From Emydura subglobosa (lineage: Eukaryota; Chordata; Testudines; Chelidae): a DNA stretch of 64,000 bases. How positions within the stretch are numbered: position 1 is the first letter of the stretch; each line of letters opens with the position of its first letter. The notes beneath the pieces were generated by a model that worked only from the letters and a program-made list of their open reading frames with translations, had not been told where the DNA came from and did not search any database. The stretch spans positions 53,338,838 through 53,402,837 of the forward strand of contig ML679958.1 of NCBI GenBank assembly GCA_007922225.1, given 5' to 3'. This document shows, one piece after another, positions 35,395 to 46,714 of the stretch. The position numbers and the translations under genes were made by a program.

Positions 35395-36660
35395 TGGAAG
35401 ATGAGGGCAACTCAGTGAAGGCATCAGTAAGGAATTGGTAAACTCAGGGGCCATACCATATGACTGGAAAATTGCTAACATAGTTCCTATTTTTAAGAAA
35501 GAGGAAAAAATGTGATCCAGGTAACAACAGGCCTGTTTGACATCAGTAGTATGCAAGGACTCGGAAAATTTTTTGAAAAAGAAAGTAGTTAAGGACATGG
35601 AGGTTAATGGTAATTGGGATAAAATATAACATGGCTTTAAAAAAGGTAGATCGCACCAGACCAACCTGATGTCCTTTTTTGAGAAGATAACAGATTTTTT
35701 TTTTTTTTAGACAAAGGGAACGCAGTGGATCTAATTTACCTAGATTTTAGTAAGGCATTGATACGGTTCCACATGGGGATCTATTAGTTACATTGGAAAA
35801 GAGGGGGTTCAATATGAAAATTGAAAGGTGGCTAAGGAATTGGTTAAAGGGGAGGCTGCAATGGGTCATACTGAAAGTTAAACTTTGAGGCTGGAGAGGT
35901 TACTAGTGGAGTTCCTCAGGGATCGGTCTTGGGACCAATTTTATTTAACTTTTTTATTACTGAACTTGGCACAAAAAGTGGAAATGTGCTAGTAAAGTTT
36001 GCGGATGACACAAAGTTGGGAGGTATTGCCAATACCGAGAAGGATCAGGATATCGTACAGGAAGATTTGAATGACCTTGTAAACTGGACCAATAGAAATA
36101 GGATGAAATTTAATAGTGGAAAGTGCAAGGTCATGCATTTAGGGACTAATAACAAGAATTTCTGCTATAAGTTGGGGATGCATCAGTTGGAAGTGACAGA
36201 GGAGGAGAAGGACCTTGGCATATTGGCTGATCACAGGCTGACTATTAGCTGTCAATATGAGGTGGCTGTGAAAAAAGCTAATGCAGTTCTTGTATACATC
36301 AGATAAGATATTTCCAGAAGAGATAGGAAGGTGTTAATACCATTATACAAGGCACTGGTGAGACCTCATCCGGAATACTGTGTGCAGTTCTGGTCCCCCA
36401 TATTTAAGAAAGATGAATTCAAACTGGAACAGGTGTAGAGAAGGGCTACTAGGGTGATCCGCAGAATGGAAAATCTGCCTTCTGAGTGGAGACTCAAAGA
36501 GCTTGGCTTGTTTAGCCTAACCAAAAGAAGGTTGAGGGGAGATATGATTGCTCTCTATAAATACACCAGAGGGATAAATACCAGGGAGGGAAAGGAATTA
36601 TTTAAGTTCAGCGCCAATGTGGACATAAGAGCAAATGGATATAAACTGGCCATCTGAAAT
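35395..36660 (+). pseudogene. CR1 LINE reverse transcriptase, C-terminal part, degenerate
   Basis: The plus strand translates, in changing frames, to the palm, thumb and C-terminal region of a CR1-type reverse transcriptase. 'YDWKIANIVPIFKK'-like sequence is at about 35,457. 'VPQGSVLGPILFNFFI' is at about 35,911-35,958, and the catalytic FADD is at 35,998-36,009. Then comes 'TNRNRMKFNSGKCKVMHLG'-type sequence. A second open block, 36,454-36,657, continues with 'RRLRGDMIALYKYTRG'. The 125-codon frame at 35,929-36,306 is the longest intact part; stops and shifts occur before 35,890 and at 36,305 and 36,436. CR1 moves by target-primed reverse transcription; this copy lacks ORF1, the endonuclease and the 3' end, so it is dead. 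Confidence 0.9.
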
Positions 36661-36884
36661 TCAGATATAGGTTTGATGAGAGAAAACAGGCAAAAGGAAC
36701 AATGTGGTAGAATTGTATCCCCAAATTTCTATTTCCTCTTCACGACAAACACACCAATTACATATAAATGCCTATATTAATATTTAATATTTGTATTATG
36801 GTAGCATCCAAGAAACCCAATAAGTGTCAGAGCTCCATTGTGCTGGGTGCTGTACAAAAACTTATTAAGAGGGTCCCTGAACCC

Positions 36885-37000
36885 CTGAGTTTATATTTCA
36901 CCCCTCTGATTCCTCAGATCACATCAAGCACATGCTTAAGGCTTGTTCAAGTCAAGTATGTGCTTAAGTGCATTGCTAAATCAGAGCCTAAAAGAGTACA
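36885..37000. repeat. Ancient palindromic MITE remnant
   Basis: 'caagcacatgcttaaggctt' and 'gtatgtgcttaagtgcattg' are inverted segments around 'gttcaagtcaa'. A related relic follows at about 37,090-37,185. Confidence 0.55.
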
Positions 37001-37467
37001 CCTTTTAATCTAAAACCCACCACTTACATTCAAGGATTGTTTGTTTGTTTTTTCCCCTGCTCCCCAAACTTCTACAGAATGCATCACTAAATCTAATTTC
37101 ACTGGTTTACACTGATATCTCCATTGACCTCAAAGACTCTAGGCTTGATTTGCACTGGTGGAATTAAGAGATTCAGCCCCCAAGACATCCCACTGTACTG
37201 TCCCATTGTACTTACAATTAATATAATTTAAATTTAAGATCCTATTAATAATTTTCCAATGTAGCAGATGCCTCCCAAAACTAACAGATATTTTATTTAT
37301 TCACTACTGGATATAATATTTGTGACAAGCATTTGTTGCTGTGGAAATAATTATGATGTCAAAAACAGAATAAAGGCTTAAAGTGGGAATAAGCAGAAGG
37401 AACAGGTAATCTTTAAGAAAACACAGATCTTTTTTTCACACACATTCTTAGTAATAAAGATGAAGAC

Positions 37468-37606
37468 TTTGATTCAGAAAAACATCCCTGTTCAGAAAGT
37501 GCACTTAAGAATATGATTAACTCTAAGCATGCACGTAAATCCTATTGAAGTCAGTTTAAGCACGTATTTCACGTAGTTATCTTAAAGAGGCGCATGCTTT
37601 TCTGAA
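37468..37606. repeat. Ancient palindromic MITE remnant
   Basis: 'gattcagaaaaacatccctg' near the left and 'aggcgcatgcttttctgaac' at the right, with inner 'ctaagcatgcacgtaaatcc' and 'agtttaagcacgtatttcac' around 'attgaagtcag'. Both arms are retained, so the foldback layout is still clear. Confidence 0.6.
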
Positions 37607-37609
37607 CTA

Positions 37610-40200
37610 GAGAAATATAGAATATATGCATGATACAAAGGAGGATATGTTTGTATAGAATGCTTTTCATACCTTCCGTTGAATGCCATTGTTCTCTTTT
37701 GGATCCATTTTCAGGAGATAACTTTAGCAAGTCATCTCAAGTATAGGATTATATATAATGCTCTATATGTCTGCTATAAACTTGTCATAGAGCATATTCA
37801 TCCTGAAGAAATTTCCCTGGTTGTTATGGAGAAAATGTACCTAATATCCTGTTGGGGAGAAAAATATACACGCTTCGGTTATGCAAGTTTATATTTTTGT
37901 TCCTGCTAAAGACTTTTGCCCGTGTATGCTGTTTAATGAACAGGTTTGAGAAGAAACAGGAAATATTTCTCCTTCCCTCCCTCCTTCCCCCCTCGATTTA
38001 ATCAGCAGAAAAGAAGCATACTTCAGAAAAACTCACCTGTGAAAGTGGGGGTTTTTTAAGTGGCTGATTGAGCTAAATATGTTTTCTGAAGAAGGGCTAT
38101 ATCTTGTCTCCCCTGATTTTGGCCAGTGGGTATTTCTTTGTTCTTTTTATGTGTCCATTTCAATCTTTGATATTCTAAGATATGCTATTATAGGAGTATG
38201 ACACAAATAGTGGAAAAGAAGAGTATTTAAGTGGAGTTATTTGAGGGATGCATAGAAGGGATTCTAACCTACTGACCCTTGATGGCTCCAAAGTGCTAAT
38301 GCTGATTGAGGTGGATGGCACACATTCCATGATCATAAAGTGTGCTCCAGGCTTTCTGATATCAGTATTACCTGTTACATTTGGGGTTTGAAAGTTTAAT
38401 GGACTACTGCTGATAGCAGCTTCTCTTGACTTTGGAGACATACTGGGCTGCATCAGCTAAGTGGGAAATGACTAGCCACAGCACTACTCTGTGCAAGAGA
38501 TTTAATTACAGATTGTTGGTGGGCTGCTGATCACAGACTGGTATATACAGATTGCTGAGATGACAGCAAGTGCATTGCTATATATGTGTTGAACAACAAA
38601 AAATATTTGTTTAACCTGACTTCTTTAAGGGTATATGGACCATAATTTTACCATATGTTTTACATGTCTGAAAAGACTGAAGTTCCCTGATGGGTTAACT
38701 GAATCCCAGTAGCATCACCTCACTAGATTTTGCCCTCCCCCCTACTCCTTTCCTCAGATAAAATTTAGCTTTCTTCTTTGGGTCTCTGCACTGACCGCTT
38801 AGACAATATGTTAATCTTGTCCTTCACCAGTTCCTACATTCTTAACTCCAGGGAATATTTTGCCAACACCTTGCATTCCTCTCTTGGTAATACAAGCCCA
38901 ATAGTTGTGACTCAGACAATCTTTCCAGTGTATCAACCACCATTCAGTCTCCTACCAAAGAATGACACACAAAACAATACTTTCTATTGCTTTCTTTATC
39001 AGATAAACTTTATGGTTTAATACTTGTATGCTGCAGGCTGACAGACAACAGGAACTGAATTTATGAAAGTATTAAATCATTTTGCAGCATATGCTGGACA
39101 GCCAGTTACTTGCACTATGTATTCTTTACTGTAATGTGCTCTTTTTAATGTATTCAGCTATTTTAATGTTGCTCTACTGTATCTTTTAGTTTTCTCTTAC
39201 GGCATTATGTGGCCATTTTGCTCCCCAAAAGTCCAACTTCATGACCTAGCTCGTGAGGATTGGGCAATGACCAAAGCAGGGGATTGCTTGGCAAGACGAA
39301 GTATGGTGGGGCCTGTACCCCTTAGGTGTTACAGTAGCCATGAGGGCCTGAAACACTGAAACAGTCGGTGAACAAGGCTCTGGTGAAGATCGGGCAGCAG
39401 TGGAGTCTTCATTACCTGCAGCGGATGAACCCTGTAGGTCAACCGCCATGGTGGCCATATAGCTGAATGTGAAGTACTAATAGTTAGGAAAATGGCTTCA
39501 GTCACTGCGCTTCCGTCCCCTCTGCCCCAAGGGGATAAAGTGTTTAAGGGGATTGTTGCAACGGACTTTTGCTGTCTACGTGAACCAATGAAATAACGTG
39601 TGCTGTATACTTATTTCATTTTCTTACAAAAGAGTGTGCACAAAGGAATAATGCATAGATACAGTAAGTTATAAGGAAATATGTCAGAGTTAAGGCAGAG
39701 AGAATATGAGAATGGAGCAGTCCAGAAAGATTTGATGGTTCTCTAGGCACTTGATCCTGCACATTTGAAAGCAATGGGAGTGTTGCCACAGACTTCAATA
39801 GAAGTAGAATCTAACCTCAGTTCAGTTCAGATATGTTAGTCCTAGTCAATCTCCTGCTGATCTGTAGATGTGCACACATTACGAGAATTCACTTACTTGA
39901 ATGTCATCAATAGCTATATTGATGGTCGTAATTACTCTTCATCCTTTTATTACTTGCTAGAGAGATTTTTAAAGGCAGCTTTAACGCTTAGTTATTGTTG
40001 AGTCTTCATTCATTTCAATCCCTTCTTTATTAATAGGCCTGTTTTACTCTAGTTTTTATTTCCTCTTGGTATATTTGTATAAACCATTATTTTCCTTCAC
40101 TCTCTCATGTCTTGTAATAAAGACTGGATGCCTTTCTGGAAGATATGTTTCAGTGAAAACTGGTTACTAGTTCAATACAAGAAGAAACCGGGTGAAATTC
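37610..40200. other. Non-coding stretch with one CpG-richer patch
   Basis: No gene is supported. A pyrimidine run is at 37,970-37,996. At about 39,240-39,600 CpG is clearly more frequent than in the flanks (about ten in 360 bp), with a 70-codon minus frame at 39,246-39,458 of unknown nature. About 39,748-39,815 is a MITE arm. Confidence 0.4.
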
Positions 40201-40342
40201 TATAGCCCATGTTAATTGGGAAGTGTAGACGGGAGGTCTGGCCTCCCTCGGAGATTGACACTGAGGGAGAGCCAAAACCCCCCTGGTGGTGGGAACACAG
40301 GAAGGCAACAGCTGAACGGAAGCAGGTAGGCAGGGCTAGGCC

Positions 40343-40349
40343 TATAAAT
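40343..40349 (+). promoter_or_regulatory. TATA box of the repeat unit
   Basis: TATAAAT ~100 bp into the unit, matching the position of TATAAAA in the shorter copy at 7,987. Confidence 0.5.
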
Positions 40350-40547
40350 CCTAGGCCTGCCCGCTCGGTCAGAGCCCAGCGGCTGAGGGAGAAGGCTGAC
40401 TCTCCCTTGGTACTCGAGTGTACAGCCACACCCGACCGCTATGACCCGGAGGAGAAGCTGCCAGATCTACCCACTGTGTGGTTCCCTGAGGAACTGGAGG
40501 AGATGCCTGAGCCGGATGAGCTGAAGGAGACCACCGGATTCTACGAC

Positions 40548-40660
40548 CTGGCGAAGGAGCTGCCGGAGCTGCCTACTGCCTGAGGCCCTGAGGAGCTGCC
40601 GGAGCTGCCTACTGGTTGGGGCCCTGAGGACCTGTAGGAGCTGCCCAAGCTACCAACCCC
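40548..40660 (+). repeat. Short tandem repeat within the unit
   Basis: 'gaggagctgccggagctgcc' occurs twice and 'gaggacctgtaggagctgcc' is a third, decayed unit, with ~45-bp spacing. It encodes the Pro-Glu-Leu-Pro pattern. Confidence 0.7.
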
Positions 40661-41489
40661 TAGTGAGCCAGAAGGGACATGTGGACGCTGGGACCTAGAG
40701 GAACTGCCCTCTGCAGAGGACCTCAAAAAGTTTCTGGACCTGCCGCTGGTTGACGGTGAGGGACTTGCGGTCGCCGTCTACCCCAGTGACCCAGAAGGAG
40801 ACGACTTGCCCCAGGTACTCTAGGGAGAAGGTGGGAGGAAGAAGCCCAGGGAAACCGATTATGGTCTGGGTGAGCTTGCATTGGTTATGAGTCCGTGGAA
40901 CCTCGCTGACCCAGTGATGGGACACCCCACCAGTGACAGGTCCCTGTGCTGGGACGCAGTGGAGGCGGGTGGGCCTGTGTCTCCCTCCCCCCCTTTTTAC
41001 CCAACCTGGGGTGAATGCCCATTGAGGGCCGGAGCCTGTCCCTTATTGCCAGCCACGCCCTGCTGAGGGGCTGGGTGCAGACTACTTACTCACCCTACCA
41101 AGGGCTCAAGACTGTGTTTGTCTGCCTGCCCTCTAGAAGGACTAGGCGATAGACTGTGTACTCGTCCTGCACAGTGCTCAAGACGGTGTTTGCTGGCCTG
41201 CCCTGCCAAAGGGCTAGACCTAGACTGTTTCCCCGTCTTCTGGGGCTAGAGACTGCTGTTTCCGCTACTGACCCATTTCTGGCTGAGGGCAAGGCCCTAC
41301 GCTGTTGGCCCGCCTGTGAGGGCAAGAGACTATTCCCCACTAGGAGCAGCCTGAACCCAAGGCTCACCCTATTAAGGGCCGGAGGTGGCCCCTTTATTCT
41401 GGACTCCCAAAGAGCATAGGCACCAGGAGGTGGGGCCTCCCCTGGAGATTGACACCGACGTAAAGCCACCGGTGCTGCCCCCTACTGGG

Positions 41490-41550
41490 GGATCTTCTGC
41501 AGGAAATCAGACTAGATTATCTAATGGTCCCTTCTGGCCATAAACTGATT
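41490..41550 (+). mobile_element. CR1 LINE 3' end fragment
   Basis: 'gaaatcagactagattatct' followed by 'aatggtcccttctggcc' is the 3' end of a common sauropsid CR1 subfamily, abutting the repeat unit to its left. The terminal octamers are lost. Confidence 0.75.
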
Positions 41551-42215
41551 ACTAATATGTTAAATTAAGGAACAGAGTGATTGGGAAATTTGGTATTTTC
41601 AGTGGAACGCAAGCTGGAAGAAGAAGCAGTGAGGGGTATGAAAAGAGCTATTTGAAACCAAAGGGCCACGGATAGAATAAGAGTAGTGAGGAGCCAGAAA
41701 TCAGGGAATAGTAATGATGAGTCAGGAACATATAGGGGAAGATACTGGAGTGAATTCAAGGTGTAGGACAAAAGTAGTCAGGATGGATAGTTGCGTGGGA
41801 GCCAGAGACATGGAGGAGGTTTGTTCTGATAATGAGCATGGGAAAGGAGGGGGAAGAATATTGCAATGAAAAGAGAGGCAAACGGGAGCTGGTCAAGTGG
41901 ATGTGCTAACATCAAGAACCAGCAAAACAGGGAGCTCCCATAAGGTTAGAGCACCATATGACTGGGAACTATTGCAATAGCTTGCTGGCCAGTATAGGAA
42001 GTCAGGATAGAGAGCTGAGAGTGTGATCAGCAGGAAGAAATGTTTTTCCAGCTGGCAGAAGGTGAAAAGAATGCAGAAACTACAACTGCCTGTACTGGTT
42101 TTGTAAACTGAAAGGGCAATAGAGCTCTCACAGAACTGCAAACCCTTTCATTTAAGTGATTCTAGTGAGTCACTAAAGGGGCATATTGGAACCAATATCT
42201 TAGCTCAGCTTTCTT
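41551..42215. other. Non-coding stretch
   Basis: Purine-rich plus strand; frames at 41,565-42,141 have no known domain. Nothing recognised. Confidence 0.4.
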
Positions 42216-42221
42216 TTAGGA

Positions 42222-42375
42222 TTCTTTGGCCACTCTGAGACTGAGTTACTGTGTGATCATGGGCAGTCACACAACCTTATCTGTAAATGCGGTACAGTAA
42301 TACCTAGCTGTCTCACAGAGGGCTTGTGGATACATTAATGTTTGTAAAGCACTTCAGGGTCCTTCACATGAAACC
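42222..42375 (+). mobile_element. MIR-type SINE remnant
   Basis: 'tgtgatcatgggcagtcaca', 'ccttatctgtaaatgcggta', 'ctgtctcacagagggcttgt' and 'taatgtttgtaaagcacttc' are in MIR order. It is the best-preserved MIR in the window. Confidence 0.8.
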
Positions 42376-44820
42376 ATAGAGAATTTAACTCCTCTTATCT
42401 GTGTGTGGAGGGGGCCAACTGAAAGAGGATTTGGGCAAATCCAATTTATGCTTTCATGAAGAAAAAGTACGCTGGCTGAAGCCAGTTGTTAATGCTGGGA
42501 AACCAAGGGTTTAGTTCAAGTGACAAACTCCAATCTCTGAGTCTCCCAGATCTATAGGAGAGACCACATAACAGCAGAGTTTCTCAAATGTGCATTTTGA
42601 GTCACCAGTAGAAAGCAGCCATCCTACAGTGCACCTGGTTCCAAAATCATCACCAGCTCACTGTACGACTTTGCACCTTTCTGTTTTCCTCTCCGAAGCC
42701 ATCTGTGTTGTGAATAGCTCTTTGGCTACCCTGAAGATGATTACATAACTCTTCTTGTTACTTCGTGTTATAGATTCTGTGCCTGCGTCCCACCATTGAC
42801 GCTAATGGACTTATTTCTCTTTCAAGTTGATATAACCAAAAGCTTAGTCAGGGCCTATATGATTTCTTTTCATTTTTAATCTGAAGGAATGTCTATAGCT
42901 ACTGTTCAGATTCAGTAGAAATGGGGGGAAAATCACTGTAGGCATAGAGTAAATTGGAAAGTGCGAACATGTAATACAGCATCAACTCAGGATGACTTCT
43001 ATTGTAAAAGACATGAATGAGTCTAGATGAATGGATATACTCGATGCTTTGCACTGCTCCAGTGACACAGCAATCATAAACCTGGTAAGTTAAGCATCTG
43101 TTTTTTTCAGATCCCTTACTGATAAACAATATTTTTTATTTATTCATCTGCATATGCTTGTATTTCAGAATGTACAGAGTCTGGTTTGAGCTATAGTACA
43201 TAGCTGGTGCTCCAATTAGATATTTCATGAATCCAGTTACACATTTTGATGAGCCAGTTGGATTCTGTGGAGCTTGAGATTTTCAATAAAATTACCAATC
43301 AAAGTCTGTGCTTTTTTAACTGATTAGTGCTTTGCTAATCAGTCTGAAAATCTTAATATACAAAAACCTTGCTTTCACTTTAATCATAAGGCCTACTGTA
43401 CACCCTTTCTAATATTATAAAACCCTAAACTGCATTTGTATTCTATAGAAACATATAAAGAGACAGGAAGCCGTACTCTAATCTCATTAAACAGGAGTCC
43501 AAATGTATAGGGCTCAGGGGGAGCCATAGAACCACTAAAGAAGATCCTTGAACAGCTGTTTCACTTAATAAAGAAAGGACATGATTTTTTTTTTAAAGCT
43601 TCATCCAGGCTCCACTGCCAAGACGAAAAACAAGTTCCGAGTCCCATTGAAAATGCTCCAGTTTCTCTCTTTTCATGGATGGACTTCTGAAGTAATTTTA
43701 TATACAGACTAGCTCTCACTGGAGCAGAACTGAATCTGTCCATCCTGGCCTGGGTCAGGTACAATGCTATGATGGAAATTCCATGTTAAGGGGAAAGGAG
43801 AAGGAAACAATTCTCCACAAATGATCTGCTTTTCAAAAAGGCTAGTTCTCATATCACCTTTTTTGCTTAGAGGTAGGAAAAAACCTGACCAGTATTCAAA
43901 TAAAACATAATCACTGAATTGTTCCTGAGTTCCTTGAGTGTTCAGCACCAACAACCCAATCCAAATCCAATAATTCAAGAGTTATTCTTCTTTAACACAT
44001 ACATTTTAGATAAGGATCGTGCATAAGTGCATGGTTAATGCATTGTTATGTAAATTTGCAACATTACATGAAACTAAAGTAACCTCATATTAGAAGCACA
44101 TTGTATATGACTCCCAGTTCCATGTTCCATCCACAAGTCCAATCTCTATCCTTTTATCAATTCATTAAGCCACTGAGTTCCGCATCATTATATTCAGTCT
44201 GATTTTCTTGGTACACTGGGAACCAATACATTTTATGATGTGGAAATTAGTAAAAAGACATGTACAAACTGCAGAGAAATGTAAACTGCATTCAGCAAAG
44301 TGTGCACATTGATTACATCTCTTTCAACATGGCATTAGTACAGAATAAAGGTCAATCGATTAAATATGTAGTTTAATCAGCATACTACGTAAATGAACAC
44401 AAATGAAATATGCTATGAAATGAAATACCCCACTGTTATGATCAGTAAAGCATGAATTCTATTAACAAAGTGTTTGGCATTGGGCTTCTCGAATATGCAC
44501 CTAAAATAAGTTTTGAAAAAACTCAGTGGCTGGAGGATACACTTCAATGATAGACAAGGAGATCAGAAAAGTGTATAAGATGACCAACACTTATTTGACA
44601 ATGCAGTTTTCTCAAATGTGGTGAAGATTGATTAGTAAAACTAGGGAAAAAAGCAACACCACTATTACCACTGCAGATGAACCAGTGGAGGGTGAATATC
44701 AAATAGCAAACTGTGAAAATCTGACTACTTGAAACATACAAATCAAACAGGTGGAATTTACAGAGCCTCAACAGCTGCAGCACATAACTCAGAGAGTAAC
44801 TCTTCCCAACTCTTCATCTG
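42376..44820. other. Non-coding stretch
   Basis: No gene or repeat is supported. The minus frames at 42,899-43,978 carry no known domain, and the T run at 43,588-43,596 explains the lysine run in one of them. Confidence 0.45.
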
Positions 44821-44821
44821 G

Positions 44822-44942
44822 TCCCAAATCACCAAAGCACTTAAGTATGTAACTTTAAGAATAAGAGTAGTCCCATTGAAGTCAAAGACTAGTCAAGTGC
44901 TTAAAGTTATGCATATAGTTAGGTGCTTTGCTGGATGGTGCC
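44822..44942. repeat. Palindromic MITE, both arms kept
   Basis: The left arm 'caccaaagcacttaagtatg' and right arm 'gttaggtgctttgctggatg' are inverted, as are the inner 'taactttaag' and 'cttaaagtta', around 'agtcccattgaagtc'. The whole folds into one imperfect hairpin and has no coding content. Confidence 0.7.
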
Positions 44943-44944
44943 CT

Positions 44945-46255
44945 AATCTCTCCCCTTCCTCATAGTCTATAGCTTTCCTTCTATCTCCTTTGCTTCCCTA
45001 AACCTACTGTTATAATAGCATTCAGAGACATCCCACCAGATCCATCTCACTCCGGAAAGCTTACAACCTAAACCAAGAGAAAAGGCCGGAGAAAAAAAGT
45101 TATATTATCCCCTCATCTTCATCCTCTCACTCCCCATCCTCCTTGTGTCTCCTTTCCAACACACCCTCCATCAATAAAAAATGTACAATAAAAAAGTTAC
45201 AATTTTTGGATTACATTCCATACACCATTATTCATCTGAACTTCAAAAGTTTCAGAGTGTAACACCAAAGAAGACTGTATAGACTGAGAAATAACAAGAT
45301 GACTGCAGTAATAATTAAAATGCTTAGCTAGCTACAGTGGCATAAAATAAATTGTTCTTTCCATTGTTAGAAAAATGTAAACTTTTGTAGCATGAATCTG
45401 TCTGTTGCTAGAGAAATGTGGGTTTTTTTAAAAACAAAACAAAACCAAACCAATAGAACTAGTTCAGATGGAGGCATAATGAGCCACAGTAGCTGCCAAT
45501 TTATTTATGTTGCAACCCTTTTCCTCCTGTATCCCTAATATCACTTGATATATGTTATCTTCATATATGATGCTAATGCCTAATCAAAGTCCTATACCTT
45601 GATCTGCATCTGAGGAGTACCTGGCGTAGTTTAGGAGGAATTTGATTTCCCCTTTCCCCCCCACCACCTGATCAGTAGTGCAAGTTAGAACAGCATAACG
45701 GCTACCGTGATTTATGTCAACGTCTGGGGATCACTGAGCTATAGGGATATCCCTTCTACAACCGCTGCATTGATAGCTGAGAGTGGGTATAATGCAAAAG
45801 CTACTGTGATGGTTCTTTGCCACCCAGTGATTCCTCTATGCAGGGGCAATCATCTACTGGCAGGCTATGATGGCTTTAGGGCACATTTGAAGGAATGCAT
45901 TTGGGCAGAAATGCATTGGAAGATAGTGCCATATACCTTAAGTTGTTGGAGGTAGGGAGGATGTCTTTTTTTTAATGTAAGGTGCCATACACAACTCTGG
46001 CACTATATAATTACTACTAATGAAGTATACAACTAGCTAAGCAGCTTAAACTCAAATGCAATATACTACATATGAATAAATAAAACATTAAAAAAGAGGT
46101 GTAGGCTCTATATCTTCAGAGTTAACTGTTTATCACTGTCAGCAAAATATGTGCAACACTGCAGTTGAAAAATTATGCAGCTGAATCAATGAAATATTGC
46201 ACATAATCATCAAGTGATGGACTGCCTAAATTTAGACACCTGAATCCATATTTAA
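44945..46255. other. Non-coding stretch
   Basis: No gene. The 82-codon plus frame at 45,707-45,955 has no known domain. Nothing recognised. Confidence 0.4.
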
Positions 46256-46259
46256 GAGA

Positions 46260-46712
46260 GTTGGCTGGAGGACAACCAATCTGTTTCTGTGCCATTTTTG
46301 AGATTTTGAAATCTGTTTTCATTCTACATTGGCGCAAAACAAATCAAAATTCAATTTTTTCCAGAAAAAAAAAACTGTGTGGGTAGCCTGTTGGTTAGGG
46401 ACCTTACCTCTAAAGTAGGTAGCCTAAGGTTCAAGTATCTGCTTGCCTGATTCACAGCAGAGTCTTTCATCACTTATCACTCTGAATCAGGCAGAGAAAG
46501 GACTTGAAGCTGAAAGTCCCAGATCAGTGTCCTAAGGACCAGACTCTAGAGAACGGAAAAGATTCTCTCTCTCTTCCCCCCCCGCCAAAAAAAACCCCTT
46601 TTCAATTAAGTCTTAGTCAAAACCAAAAACATCTATGTAAAAAGTTTTGGTTTCATCAAAGCAGCATTTTTTCAGTGAAATAGGAAAATGTTCCAACCAG
46701 CTCTAATATTCA
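46260..46712. repeat. AT-rich interspersed repeat split by tRNA-like foldback
   Basis: 'gagattttgaaatctg', 'aaatcaaaattcaatttttt' on the left, and 'aagttttggtttcatcaaag' and 'gaaaatgttccaaccagctc' on the right resemble one AT-rich family. The tRNA-like foldback at 46,384-46,548 lies between them. Confidence 0.5.
46384..46548. repeat. Foldback with two inward-facing tRNA-like modules
   Basis: The plus-strand module has A-box-like 'ttggttagggacc' (about 46,391) and B-box-like 'ggttcaagtatc' (46,428-46,439). The minus-strand module has 'gcttcaagtcc' (complement of 46,500-46,510) and 'ggtccttaggacac' (complement of about 46,527-46,540). Between them lies a perfect 11-bp inverted repeat, TGCCTGATTCA at 46,444-46,454 against 46,483-46,493. 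This is the same plan as the element at 14.3-15.4 kb. Confidence 0.65.
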
Positions 46713-46714
46713 AA

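Larger units (their letters stand above)
40228..41489 (+). repeat. TATA-bearing GC-rich repeat unit, long copy, with terminal direct repeats
   Basis: The unit starts with 'gcctccctcggagattgaca' (40,241), and a diverged direct copy 'gcctcccctggagattgaca' recurs at 41,435, ~1.19 kb later. A TATAAAT box is at 40,343-40,349. Downstream, a plus frame (40,209-40,583) reads a degenerate acidic repeat rich in Pro-Glu-Leu-Pro, and short tandem blocks follow ('gctgccggagctgcctactg' twice, and 'gctcaagactgtgtttg'-like three times at 41,103-41,200). It shares its head and TATA region with 7,870-8,410. It could be an LTR, a retroelement promoter unit or a dispersed tandem monomer; the family name is unknown to me. 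Confidence 0.6.

Noticed and set aside
40209..40583. 124-codon acidic protein as a host gene
   Set aside because: It lies in a repeat unit with a second copy at 7.9 kb and is followed by stops within the same PELP array; it is kept only as a feature of the repeat.
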